A program made the translations under genes and the position numbers. A stretch of DNA of 60,848 nucleotides, taken from Caulobacteraceae bacterium (GTDB lineage: Bacteria; Pseudomonadota; Alphaproteobacteria; Caulobacterales; Caulobacteraceae). Shown here in pieces: positions 9,521 through 19,395 of the stretch. Below the pieces are notes generated by a model. The model was not told the DNA's origin and made no database searches. It saw only the letters and a list, made by a program, of their open reading frames with translations. Every line of letters begins with the position of its first letter. The first letter of the stretch is position 1. The DNA is taken from positions 1 to 60,848 of the forward strand of contig JAIEQC010000018.1 in assembly GCA_019748055.1 (NCBI GenBank). The letters run 5' to 3'.

Positions 9521-9586
9521 CGATGATCCTCCAGGGGCGACACAGCGCACATGGGCGCCCAACCTCGGCGCGGCAACGGGAACGCA

Positions 9587-10240
9587 TCAGACGCCGGCCT
9601 GCCGCCGGATCGCGGTCGATGACTTCGGATTGAGGGGCGCGCGGATATAGGTCCATGCTGGCGCTGCCATCTCCGGCAGGAGCCGCGCCTTGCGGGACGA
9701 AACGCGGGCGAAGGCGAACCTGCGCGCAGCCGGCGCCGAGCGGCTTTCCAGAAGGCTGCCGGGACGCGCCACGACGGCCATGGGCACGGCGCGCATGATG
9801 TCGGTCCAGCCCCGCCAGCTGTCGAAACTCTCCAGATTGTCCGATCCCATAAGCCAGACGAACCGAACGCCAGGATGGCGGGCCTGCAGGGCACGGAGGG
9901 TGTCGATGGTCCATCGCGTGCCCATGCGGGTCTCGGCGTCGGACACGATCATGGCCGGTCCGCGTGCCTGGGACCGAGCGGACGCCATCCGGTCGACCAG
10001 CGACGCCGTCTCACGAGCGTCCTTCAGGGGGTTCTGCGGCGACACGAGCCAGACGACGCGATCGAGCTCCAGACGGCTCAGGGCCGTTTCCGCGACATGG
10101 GCGTGGCCGTCATGCGCCGGATTGAAGCTGCCGCCGAACAGGCCGACCCGCATGCCGGGGCTCAGACGCAGACCGTCGCGCAGCGCCCCGGGACGGGGCC
10201 CGAAGGCGCGCGGCGCGGGTCCGGCGTGGAAGAAGCTCAA
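9587..10240 (-). CDS. nadD: nicotinate-nucleotide adenylyltransferase
   Basis: Adenylyltransferase that converts nicotinate mononucleotide and ATP to deamido-NAD in NAD synthesis. The nucleotidyltransferase signature GGSFNPAHDGH is present, with MGSDNLESFDSW and a C-terminal ISS-like motif replaced by SSRKARLLPEMAAP. The called start is a TTG giving 217 residues with a 29-residue extension before MRVGLFGGSFNP; the internal ATG at 10153 would give 188 residues, closer to the family core, and no convincing ribosome site distinguishes them. It follows obgE by 50 bp, an order common in Alphaproteobacteria, although proB and rsfS, frequent partners, are not adjacent here. Confidence 0.9.
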   Translation of the reverse strand: MSFFHAGPAPRAFGPRPGALRDGLRLSPGMRVGLFGGSFNPAHDGHAHVAETALSRLELDRVVWLVSPQNPLKDARETASLVDRMASARSQARGPAMIVSDAETRMGTRWTIDTLRALQARHPGVRFVWLMGSDNLESFDSWRGWTDIMRAVPMAVVARPGSLLESRSAPAARRFAFARVSSRKARLLPEMAAPAWTYIRAPLNPKSSTAIRRQAGV

Positions 10241-10290
10241 GGGAGGGGCGCGTCCGGGCTTATGCTCAGAGCTGCCCTAACAGGTCACGG

Positions 10291-11410
<1,120 letters not shown>

Positions 11411-11444
11411 GGCTTATGCCGCAGAAGTCCGACGAGCGCGAGGA

Positions 11445-11472
11445 GCCTCCCCCTCCGCAAGGAGAGGGAGGC
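11445..11472 (-). terminator. GC-rich hairpin after ald, terminator-like
   Basis: A 12-bp stem (GCCTCCCCCTCC against GGAGAGGGAGGC, one mismatch) closes on a GCAA tetraloop 7 bp past the ald stop codon. There is no U-run on either side, so termination efficiency is uncertain; it may instead protect the 3' end. Confidence 0.5.
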
Positions 11473-11479
11473 GCGTCGA

Positions 11480-12592
<1,113 letters not shown>

Positions 12593-12683
12593 CTGGGATT
12601 TCCTCGTGTGGATGGGGCGGCCGACCTCTAGCGGGCGGCTCGCGTCGGCGCGCAATCTAGCGACGGTCCAGCGGCAGGTTCCT

Positions 12684-12703
12684 GTTCATTTCGCTGACTG
12701 AAC
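12684..12703. promoter_or_regulatory. candidate operator for the Lrp-type regulator of ald
   Basis: A 20-bp inverted repeat GTTCA-N10-TGAAC sits in the 147-bp divergent region between ald and the Lrp-type gene. Lrp/AldR proteins bind imperfect palindromes in such positions. The assignment rests on position and symmetry only. Confidence 0.4.
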
Positions 12704-12739
12704 GACGTAAAGTCGCAGGATCTGCGAACGAGGCAGCCA

Positions 12740-13216
12740 TTGAAGACTGTTTCCGCCATAACCTTGGATGAGACTGACCGGCGCATGATCCGGGCGCTGC
12801 AGGCCGACGGGCGCATGACCAACGCCGATCTGGCGCGCGCCGTGAACCTGTCGGAAAGCGCCTGTCTGCGCCGGCTGCGGGCGCTGGAAAGCGAAGGGGT
12901 GATCAGCCGCTACGCCGCCATCATCAACGAGCGAGCCGTCGGTCTGCCCATCTCGGTGTTCGTGACGGTGACCCTGGCCAGCCAGGCCGAGAGCGCCCTG
13001 ACCGCCTTCGAAACCGCCATCGCCACGGTGCCTGAGGTGGTGGAGTGCCACCTGATGACGGGGTCGTCCGACTATCTGCTGCGGATGGTCTGCCGCGACG
13101 TGGACGATCTGGAACGCATCCACGCGCGCGAGCTGACGAGGATACCGGGCGTGACTCGGGTGAGCTCCAGCGTGGCGATGCGCACGGTGGTGAAGCGCGG
13201 AGCGCTGCCGGTCTAG
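12740..13216 (+). CDS. Lrp/AsnC family regulator, likely of ald
   Basis: 158-residue transcription factor. The N-terminal winged helix-turn-helix spans about residues 10-60 (LDETDRRMIRALQADGRMTNADLARAVNLSES...), followed by the RAM ligand-binding domain (VFVTVTLA, VVECHLMTGSSDYLLRMV). The HLMTGSSDYLL stretch is typical of amino-acid-sensing Lrp proteins. Translation begins at a TTG at 12740, with GAGG six bases upstream and no ATG before residue 16. Divergence from ald suggests that it senses alanine and activates alanine dehydrogenase; inference from context. It converges with gabD and overlaps its stop codon. Confidence 0.9.
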   Translation: MKTVSAITLDETDRRMIRALQADGRMTNADLARAVNLSESACLRRLRALESEGVISRYAAIINERAVGLPISVFVTVTLASQAESALTAFETAIATVPEVVECHLMTGSSDYLLRMVCRDVDDLERIHARELTRIPGVTRVSSSVAMRTVVKRGALPV

Positions 13217-14661
13217 CGCAGCGCCAGCGTCACCGCCTTGACATCCACGTATTCGTCGATGCCGTGGACGGAGCCCTCGCGGCCGTAACCGGACTGCTTC
13301 ACGCCGCCGAAAGGCGCGACGGGTGTGGAGATCAGCCCGGTGTTGACGCCGCACATGCCGGCCTCGATGCGGCGGCCGATGCGCAGGGCGCGGTCGAGAT
13401 CGCGGGTGAAGAGGTAGGAGGCCAGGCCGAAGGGACTGTCGTTCGCCTTTTCCACAACCTCGTCCTCGGTTTCGAAGGGGAAGACGGGAACCAGCGGGCC
13501 GAACGTCTCCTCCTCGCGGAACAGGGCGTCGTCGCCGCCGAGGGTCACGGTCGGCTGGAAGAAGCGACCGCCCCGTTCGTGCCGCCCGCCGCCGGTCAGC
13601 ACCTCGGCGCCGTCCTTCTTGAGGGCGGCTAAGTGAGCCTCGACCTTGTCCAGCGCCTTGTCCTCGATCAGGGGGCCGACCTTGACGCCGTCGTCGAAGG
13701 CCGGGCCGACCTTCAGGGCCGCGACCTTGTCGGCGAGGATGCGCGCATACTCTTCCGCCACCGAGGCGTCGACGTAGACGCGGTTGGGGCAGACGCAGGT
13801 CTGGCCGGCGTTGCGGAACTTGCCCTTCACCGTCTGCTCGGCAGCCTGCTCGAGGTCCGCGTCGGCGAAGACGATCAGGGGGGCGGCGCCGCCCAGCTCC
13901 ATCGACACGCGCTTCAGCGTCGGGGCGCACTGTTCCGCCAACTTGCGGCCCACGGGGGTCGAGCCGGTGAAGGACAGCTTGCGGATCAGGGGCGAGGCGG
14001 TCAGCGCGCCGCCGATGGTCGCCGCGTCGCCGGTGACGACGTTGAGCACGCCCTTCGGCAGGCCGGCCTGATCGGCGAGCTCCGCCAGGGCGATGGCGGT
14101 GAAGGGGGTCTGGCTGGCCGGCTTGACCACGGCGGTGCAGCCGGCGGCGAAGGCGGGGCCCAGCTTGCGCGTCAGCATGGCGGCCGGGAAGTTCCACGGC
14201 GTGATCAGGGCGCAAGGGCCCACCGCCTGGCGGAAGGTGACGATCAGGTGGCCCAGCGGGCTGTCCTGGGTCTCGCCCAGAAGACGCTCGGCCTCGCCGG
14301 CGAACCATTTCAGGAAGCCGTTGGCGTAGGCGACCTCGCCCTTGGCCTCCTCGAACGGCTTGCCGTTCTCCAGCGCCATGAGGGCGGCCAGACCGTCGGT
14401 GTTCTCGTCGGCCAGGGCGGCCCAGTCGCGCAGGATCTTCGCGCGCTTGTGGGGATCGGACCGCGACCAGTCGGGGAAGGCGTCGGTGGCGGCGGCGATC
14501 GCCCGTTCCGTCTCCGCCGCGCCGAGGTCGGGCACGTGGCCGATGACGTCGCCGGTCGCCGGGTCGTCGACGGCGATGCGATTTGGGCCCGTCACCGGCT
14601 TGCCGGCGATCAGGGCGTGCTCCCGCAGCAGCTTCAGGCCGGCGTCACGGGGCGAGGTCAT
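13213..14661 (-). CDS. gabD: NAD(P)-dependent succinate-semialdehyde dehydrogenase
   Basis: 482-residue aldehyde dehydrogenase that oxidises succinate semialdehyde to succinate, the last step of GABA breakdown. The catalytic Glu lies in MELGGAAP (about 251-258) and the catalytic Cys in NAGQTCVCPNR; the Cys-Val-Cys spacing is typical of GabD, where the second cysteine allows redox control. TPWNFPAAMLTRK and FTGSTPVGR form the cofactor site. I chose the ATG at 14661 because AGGAG lies 8-12 bases upstream and MTSPRDAGLKLL opens the homology; an ATG at 14688 would add nine residues. The ribosome site is buried in a hairpin (separate entry). The MHS transporter is 33 bp upstream. Confidence 0.93.
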   Translation of the reverse strand: MTSPRDAGLKLLREHALIAGKPVTGPNRIAVDDPATGDVIGHVPDLGAAETERAIAAATDAFPDWSRSDPHKRAKILRDWAALADENTDGLAALMALENGKPFEEAKGEVAYANGFLKWFAGEAERLLGETQDSPLGHLIVTFRQAVGPCALITPWNFPAAMLTRKLGPAFAAGCTAVVKPASQTPFTAIALAELADQAGLPKGVLNVVTGDAATIGGALTASPLIRKLSFTGSTPVGRKLAEQCAPTLKRVSMELGGAAPLIVFADADLEQAAEQTVKGKFRNAGQTCVCPNRVYVDASVAEEYARILADKVAALKVGPAFDDGVKVGPLIEDKALDKVEAHLAALKKDGAEVLTGGGRHERGGRFFQPTVTLGGDDALFREEETFGPLVPVFPFETEDEVVEKANDSPFGLASYLFTRDLDRALRIGRRIEAGMCGVNTGLISTPVAPFGGVKQSGYGREGSVHGIDEYVDVKAVTLALR

Positions 14662-14662
14662 G

Positions 14663-14686
14663 GGCGTCTCCTGCTTTGGAGACGCC
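14663..14686 (-). promoter_or_regulatory. hairpin covering the gabD ribosome-binding site
   Basis: A perfect 9-bp stem, GGCGTCTCC with GGAGACGCC around a 6-nt loop, ends one base before the gabD start codon. On the transcript the 3' strand contains the GGAG Shine-Dalgarno bases, so the stem would mask the site. There is no U-run, which argues against a simple terminator after the transporter gene. Confidence 0.55.
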
Positions 14687-14694
14687 ATAACGCC

Positions 14695-16362
14695 TCACCG
14701 GCCGATGGTGTCCAGATCGCGACCCTTGGTCTCGGGCAGCCAGATCAGGGCGACCAGCACGGCCAGCGCCGTGAAGGCCACCGAGTACCACAGGCCGAAG
14801 TAGATGTTTCCCGACCAGGCCACGAGGGCGAAGCTGGCGGCGGGAAGCAGGCCCCCGACCCAGCCGGTGCCGACGTGATAGGGCAGGCTCATCGCCGTGT
14901 AGCGGACGCGCGTCGGGAACAGTTCGACCAGCGCCGCCGCCTGCGGCCCGTACAGCGCCGTCGCCGCGACGATGAAGATCATCAGGATGCCGAACACGGC
15001 CGGGAGGTTGATCCGCGCCGGATCGGCCCGTTCCGGGTAGCCGGCCGAGACGAGGGCCGCCTTGATCCGGCCCTCGACTTCGGTCCGGGCCGCCTTCAGC
15101 GCCGCGGGGTCGAGCGCGCCGCCCTCGACCGAGGGCACGACCGCGTCGCCGACCCGCACGACGGCCACGGTTCCCGGCGCCGCGGCTTCGTTGGCGTAGC
15201 TGATGCCCGCGTTGGAGAGCACGCTCTTGGGGATGTCGCAGGACGAGGCGAAGGCGGTCTTGCCGACGGGATCGAACTGCACCGCGCAGGTGGCGGGGTC
15301 GGCCACGACGGTGACGGGGGCCGTCGCCTGGGCCTCGGCCAGCGCCGGATTGGCCGCGCGGGTCAGGGCCTGGAAGCCGGGGAAATAGGCGACCAGCGCC
15401 AGAATCATGCCGAACAGCATGACCGGCTTGCGCCCCACCCGGTCCGACAGCCAGGCGAAGAAGACATAGAGGAAGGCCGACAGGGCCGTGACCGCCAGCA
15501 TCAGCTGGTCGACCGTGTTCACCTCGACCTTCAGCACGCGCTCCATGAAGAAGCGGGCGTAGAAATATCCGCAGTACCAGACGGCGCCCTGGGCGATCAT
15601 GATGCCGAACAGGGCGATCAGGACGAAGCGGCCGTTCTTCCAGCGCAGGAAGCTCTCGACGTAGGGGGCGCGCTTCTCGCCCGCCTCGGCCTTCATCCGC
15701 TCATAGGCCGGACTTTCGTTCAACTGCATGCGGATCCACAGCGACACCGCCAGCAGCAGAGCCGACAGCAGGAAGGGGATGCGCCAGCCCCACTCGTCGA
15801 AGGCTTCCGTGCCGACGATCGCGCGGGTGATCAGGATGACCGACAGGGCGCCGATCAGGCCGAGGGCGGCGGTGGTCTGGATCCAGCCGGTCAGCAGGCC
15901 GCGCTTCTTCGGCGGGGCGTGCTCGGCGACGTAGATGGCGGCTCCGCCGTACTCGCCGCCGAGGGCGAAGCCCTGCAGGATGCGCATGAAGATCAACAGG
16001 ATCGGCGCGGCGATGCCGATGGCGTCGTAGTCCGGCAGGAGGCCGATCGCGACCGTCGCCACGCCCATCAGGGTGATGGTGACGAGGAAGGTCTTCTTGC
16101 GGCCCGTCTTGTCGCCGAACCAGCCGAATACCAGCGCGCCCAGCGGCCGCACGACGAAGCCCACGCCAAAGGTCAGAAGCGCCAGGATGTAGGAGGCCGC
16201 CTCGCCCACGTCGGCGTAGAAATGGCGGGCGATGACGGCCGTCAGCGAGCCGAAGATGAAGAAGTCGTACCACTCGAACGCCGTGCCGGCGGCGGACGCG
16301 GCTACGACTGTGCGGATCTTGCGCGAATCCTCGGTCGACGATTCGGCGACGTGTTCGGTCAT
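14695..16362 (-). CDS. MHS-family MFS transporter with a large soluble insertion
   Basis: 555-residue inner-membrane proton symporter of the metabolite:H+ symporter (ProP/ShiA/KgtP) branch. Family marks are GTAFEWYDFFIFGSL at the first helix, the RPLGALVFGWFGDKTGRKKTF loop, FALGGEYGGA and the second DRVGRKPVM loop. About twelve membrane helices can be drawn. Between helices of the C-terminal half lies a stretch of roughly 100 soluble residues (about 332-440) with two cysteines (ATCAVQF, SSCDIP) not found in E. coli ProP. It is followed on the same strand by gabD, suggesting uptake of a C4-C5 acid or GABA-like compound; substrate unproven. Confidence 0.88.
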   Translation of the reverse strand: MTEHVAESSTEDSRKIRTVVAASAAGTAFEWYDFFIFGSLTAVIARHFYADVGEAASYILALLTFGVGFVVRPLGALVFGWFGDKTGRKKTFLVTITLMGVATVAIGLLPDYDAIGIAAPILLIFMRILQGFALGGEYGGAAIYVAEHAPPKKRGLLTGWIQTTAALGLIGALSVILITRAIVGTEAFDEWGWRIPFLLSALLLAVSLWIRMQLNESPAYERMKAEAGEKRAPYVESFLRWKNGRFVLIALFGIMIAQGAVWYCGYFYARFFMERVLKVEVNTVDQLMLAVTALSAFLYVFFAWLSDRVGRKPVMLFGMILALVAYFPGFQALTRAANPALAEAQATAPVTVVADPATCAVQFDPVGKTAFASSCDIPKSVLSNAGISYANEAAAPGTVAVVRVGDAVVPSVEGGALDPAALKAARTEVEGRIKAALVSAGYPERADPARINLPAVFGILMIFIVAATALYGPQAAALVELFPTRVRYTAMSLPYHVGTGWVGGLLPAASFALVAWSGNIYFGLWYSVAFTALAVLVALIWLPETKGRDLDTIGR

Positions 16363-16454
16363 GCGGCCCCCGGACGTTCCTCACAGAGCCTCTTCTCGGG
16401 CCCGTTTGGCGCGGATGCTAGAAGCGCGGCGTTCTGCGGAAAAGCGAGAATTGC

Positions 16455-16488
16455 AAAGGCCCCGCCGTTTGGGGCCGGCGGGGCCTTT
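16455..16488. terminator. bidirectional rho-independent terminator
   Basis: A 12-bp stem (AAAGGCCCCGCC with GGCGGGGCCTTT) and 10-nt loop, flanked by TTTT in the forward sense and TTTGC in the reverse sense. It lies 40 bp past the entericidin stop and would end that transcript before the MHS gene. Confidence 0.75.
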
Positions 16489-16527
16489 TCTTCACGTGGG
16501 CGACGACCGCCCAAGTGGCCACTTGGG

Positions 16528-16665
16528 TCAGTCGGCGGCGTCTTCCGCAGCGTCGGTGACGGCGTCGCCGGCGGCGGAGGCGTCGCGGCCCACGCCGGCG
16601 ACGGTGTTGCACGCGGCCGTGGTCAGGGCGGCGGCGGCGCTCAGAATGACGAACAGCTTGCGCAT
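16528..16665 (-). CDS. entericidin-like small lipoprotein
   Basis: 45-residue lipoprotein of the entericidin A/B family. The signal peptide MRKLFVILSAAAALTTAAC ends in a lipobox with the lipidated Cys at residue 19, followed by NTVAGVGRDASAAGDAVTDAAEDAA, the usual NTVxGxGxD head and alanine-rich tail. E. coli entericidins are small envelope lipoproteins, EcnB being controlled by the stationary-phase sigma factor. A perfect EcfG-type promoter match ends 34 bp upstream, AGGAG precedes the start, and a strong terminator follows, so it is probably a one-gene unit of the general stress response. The ATG at 16665 is chosen because the signal peptide begins there. Confidence 0.88.
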   Translation of the reverse strand: MRKLFVILSAAAALTTAACNTVAGVGRDASAAGDAVTDAAEDAAD

Positions 16666-16698
16666 CTTGGGGCTCCTGGGAGGGGGTGTCGCGAAAGG

Positions 16699-16723
16699 AA
16701 CGCCGGTTTCAGGCGCCGGTTCC
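16699..16723 (-). promoter_or_regulatory. EcfG-type promoter of the entericidin gene
   Basis: Reverse strand reads GGAAC, 16 bases, CGTT, a full match to the alphaproteobacterial general-stress promoter. It overlaps the last codons of phyK and would give a leader of about 27 nt. Confidence 0.75.
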
Positions 16724-18385
16724 CGACACCCGCTCACCTGGGGTGACGAAGGTCATGCGGACCAGCGCCCCGCCGGACGGCGAGCCCAGCACCTCGGTCT
16801 CGCCGCGCAGCTGTTTGGCGAAGGCGGCCATCAGGGTGCGCCCCACGCCGGTGGCCGAGGCGGGGTTCAGGCCCGGCCCGTCGTCCTCGACCTCCAGCAC
16901 GCTGGTCTCGCCGTCGACGCGGAAACGGACGGCCAGGCTGCGGCCGCCGCCGGCGGAGAAGGCGTGCTTCTGGGCGTTCGAGACGGCCTCGACCAGCCAC
17001 AACGCCATAGGCGCCAGCTTGTCGGGGTCGACGATCAGGGAATCGGCCTCGACCGAGCTGTCGATGACCTGCCCCCTGCCCGCCTGGTCCGCCACCATCT
17101 GGCCGACCAGGGCGCTCAGGAAGTCGCGCATGTCCGCCCGTCCCAGGTCCTCGGCCTGGTAGAGGGTGCGATAGATGAGGGCCAGGGCCGAGATGCGCTG
17201 GCGCGTGTCGCCCAGCGCGGTCTTGGCGGCGGGATCGGTCACCGTGCGCTGCTGCATGCTGAGCAGGGACGAGATGATCTGGAGGTTGTTCTTCACCCGG
17301 TGATGGATCTCGCGCATCAGCGCGTCCTTCTCCTCCAGCGCCTGCATCAGGGACTTGTCGCGGGTGGTGACCCCGTCGGCCAGATCGTCCAGCGTGCGGG
17401 CCAGGGAGCGGATCTCGGTCGGCGCGGCGGCGGCCTGGATCGGCCGCACCGACAGCCGGCCCCGGGCGTGGATGGCGGCGACGCGCTGGAGATAGTCCAG
17501 CCAGCGGATCACGAACCGCTCCGACAGGGCCATCACCGCGACGAAGGCCGCGAGCCAGACCCCGAGAGGAAGAAGGAACGCGCCGATCGGGTTCAGCAAG
17601 GCCCACGACCACAGGCCGGGCGAGGGCGCCGCATAGAGGACGTGCAGTTCGTCGTCGATCAGCGCGGCGCGGACGAACACTTTCCCCTCACGCTCGACGA
17701 CCAGCGCCTGACCCGTGTCCGCAGGAGGTGGAGTGCGCGCGGGCGTGCCCTCGAACGTCTTCGGATCCGTTGAAGCGAGAACGCGGCCGTCGGGCGTCAC
17801 GAGAGCCGCCTGTGTGCCTTCCGGAAGATTCCGAAGGTCCCGGCCCGGAAGGACCTGCTCCAGCGGCACGACGACCGCGGTCGCCCCGTCGAAGGCCCCC
17901 AATGGACGTTCAAGACGCAGCGCGACGACCAGGCCGGATCGGCCGCCGCCCACGGGGGCCGCCACGACGCGCCGACCCTGACGGAGGTCGTCTAGCCATC
18001 CCCCCCGAGCCGGCGCGCCCTCGGACCCGCACATCAGGGCGCCGTCGGGCCCGAACCGCGCGAGACCGTCGAAGTCAGGCAGACGCTCGTCGACGGCGTC
18101 GAGCCGAGCGGGGCAGCCGGGTCCGACGCCCTCCAGGGCCAGCACCTCAAGCATGGCGGCCGTGGACTGAACGAGTCCCTTCTGATCGGCGACGCTGCGT
18201 TCGGCCGCCAGGCGCAGCGTCTGACGTCGCTCCTCGGCCTCCTGCCTGAAGTCGGCCCGAAGCTGTACGGCGCTGAGCACGAGGAACGGCAACAGCGCCA
18301 ATCCCAGCGCCACGCCCAGGCGGAAGCGGATGCCCTGAAAGCGGGGCCGCAGCCTGCCCCGGAACAGTCGACCGCGCGCGTTCAC
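16709..18385 (-). CDS. phyK: general stress sensor histidine kinase (PhyK-type, HisKA_2)
   Basis: 558-residue membrane kinase. One membrane helix at about 21-41, a periplasmic sensory region of some 215 residues, and a second helix at about 261-288 give a classic sensor layout. The cytoplasmic part carries the HisKA_2 phosphoacceptor box REIHHRVKNNLQIISSLLSMQ (His361/362) and an HATPase domain with the unusual VEAVSNAQKHAF N box and DDGPGLNP. Kinases of this type phosphorylate PhyR-like regulators, and the position 4 bp after ecfG makes it the probable PhyK. The signal sensed is unknown; the periplasmic part looks PAS/CHASE-like but no ligand site is clear. Confidence 0.9.
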   Translation of the reverse strand: MNARGRLFRGRLRPRFQGIRFRLGVALGLALLPFLVLSAVQLRADFRQEAEERRQTLRLAAERSVADQKGLVQSTAAMLEVLALEGVGPGCPARLDAVDERLPDFDGLARFGPDGALMCGSEGAPARGGWLDDLRQGRRVVAAPVGGGRSGLVVALRLERPLGAFDGATAVVVPLEQVLPGRDLRNLPEGTQAALVTPDGRVLASTDPKTFEGTPARTPPPADTGQALVVEREGKVFVRAALIDDELHVLYAAPSPGLWSWALLNPIGAFLLPLGVWLAAFVAVMALSERFVIRWLDYLQRVAAIHARGRLSVRPIQAAAAPTEIRSLARTLDDLADGVTTRDKSLMQALEEKDALMREIHHRVKNNLQIISSLLSMQQRTVTDPAAKTALGDTRQRISALALIYRTLYQAEDLGRADMRDFLSALVGQMVADQAGRGQVIDSSVEADSLIVDPDKLAPMALWLVEAVSNAQKHAFSAGGGRSLAVRFRVDGETSVLEVEDDGPGLNPASATGVGRTLMAAFAKQLRGETEVLGSPSGGALVRMTFVTPGERVSGTGA

Positions 18386-18389
18386 GCGG

Positions 18390-18995
18390 TCAGGTCCGCA
18401 GCGGGCCGCTCAAACGGTCCGCGTCGGCCAGGATGGAGCGCATCGCGTCGCCGGCCGCGCGCCCGTCGCGGGCGTAGCCGCCGGTTTCAAGAATGCTCAG
18501 GAGCGACCGGCGCGCGCGGCTGACGCGGCTCTTAACCGTTCCCACGGCGCACTGACAGATTTCGGCGGCCTCTTCATAGGCGAAGCCGCCGGCGCCGACG
18601 AGGATCAGGGCTTCGCGCTGTTCGGCAGGCAGGGAGTCAAGCGCTTGACGAAGCTCGTCCAGCGCGACCGGAGCCTCAGGGTCGTCGACGGCCACCAGCG
18701 TCCGTTCAGCGGCTTCCTGATCCAGCTGGGACTGACGCCATGAGCGGCGCTTTTCGGAATAGAATTGGTTGCGCAGGATCATGAAGGTCCACGCCTTCAT
18801 GTTGGTGCCCATCTGATAGCTGGCACGGGCGTCCCACGCCTTCATCAGGGCGTCCTGCGCCAGATCGTCGGCCGCGGTAGCGTCGCCCGTCAGCGTCCGG
18901 GCGAAGGCGCGCAGGTGCGGGATCAGCGTGACGAGCTGGGCCTTGAACCCTTCATCGTCGCTGGACGGAGGCTTGGGAGCCGTCGAACCCCTCAC
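18390..18995 (-). CDS. ecfG: general stress ECF sigma factor (EcfG/SigT)
   Basis: 201-residue ECF sigma factor of the ECF15 (EcfG) group that directs RNA polymerase to GGAAC/CGTT promoters. Region 2 contains ATAADDLAQDALMKAWDARASYQMGTNMKAWTF-type residues (about 38-75), including the conserved TNMKAWTFMILRN, and region 4 has LPAEQREALILVGAGGFAYEEAAEI with the VKSRVSRARR recognition helix. A GTG start overlaps the nepR stop (GTGA), the standard coupled arrangement. Held inactive by NepR and released by phosphorylated PhyR (family knowledge). phyK follows 4 bp downstream. Confidence 0.95.
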   Translation of the reverse strand: MRGSTAPKPPSSDDEGFKAQLVTLIPHLRAFARTLTGDATAADDLAQDALMKAWDARASYQMGTNMKAWTFMILRNQFYSEKRRSWRQSQLDQEAAERTLVAVDDPEAPVALDELRQALDSLPAEQREALILVGAGGFAYEEAAEICQCAVGTVKSRVSRARRSLLSILETGGYARDGRAAGDAMRSILADADRLSGPLRT

Positions 18996-19213
18996 GAGCG
19001 ATCGCCCCCGGAGCCGTCGCGGCTGTCCGCCCGGCGCAGGATTTCCAGGAAGTCGTCCGGAACCGGCTCGTTCACCACTTCCTCAAACATGTGGCGCAGG
19101 CGCACGCCGATAGCCTGCTGGCGCAGCCGGGCTTCTTCCAACTTGGGTTCCTTGCGCGTCTTGCCCCCCCGCGCGCGCGGGGCGTCCTTGTCTTCACTCA
19201 TGTCTTTCGGCAT
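18992..19213 (-). CDS. nepR: anti-sigma factor NepR
   Basis: 73-residue anti-sigma factor that binds EcfG and, in stress, phosphorylated PhyR. The diagnostic core AIGVRLRHMFEEVVNEPVPD (about 42-61) contains the two helices that contact sigma and PhyR. Residues before it are charged and probably disordered. Start choice: the ATG at 19213 lies 28 bp past an EcfG-type promoter with a G-rich stretch before it; an internal ATG at 19201 would give 69 residues. Its last codon overlaps the GTG start of ecfG, so sigma and anti-sigma are translationally coupled. Confidence 0.93.
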   Translation of the reverse strand: MPKDMSEDKDAPRARGGKTRKEPKLEEARLRQQAIGVRLRHMFEEVVNEPVPDDFLEILRRADSRDGSGGDRS

Positions 19214-19240
19214 GTCGCCGCCCCGATTCTGAACCACCGC

Positions 19241-19265
19241 AACGTCGCCGGGCGACGCCGGTTCC
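19241..19265 (-). promoter_or_regulatory. EcfG-type promoter of nepR-ecfG-phyK
   Basis: Reverse strand reads GGAAC-N16-CGTT, exact consensus, 28 bp before the nepR start. This gives positive autoregulation of the sigma factor operon, as known in other Alphaproteobacteria. Confidence 0.88.
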
Positions 19266-19304
19266 CGAAAATGCACATTTCCGGGATTCGCGCTTCTTTC
19301 GGCG

Positions 19305-19329
19305 GGAACCCGCGCGCATCTGTCACGTT
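19305..19329 (+). promoter_or_regulatory. EcfG-type promoter of phyR
   Basis: Forward strand reads GGAAC-N16-CGTT, exact consensus, 66 bp before the phyR ATG and 39 bp from the opposing nepR promoter. The two form a symmetrical divergent control region. Confidence 0.88.
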
Positions 19330-19395
19330 CGAAAGCGTTGCAACGTCGTCCCGACCACGGTCCGGGGCGATCTCTATCGTCGGGGATCCGAGAAC

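Noticed and set aside
13633..16746. A 1037-codon forward open frame opposite gabD and the MHS gene
   Set aside because: It is the antisense shadow of two clear genes in very GC-rich DNA; the translation is low-complexity and Arg/Gly/Gln-rich with no recognisable domain.
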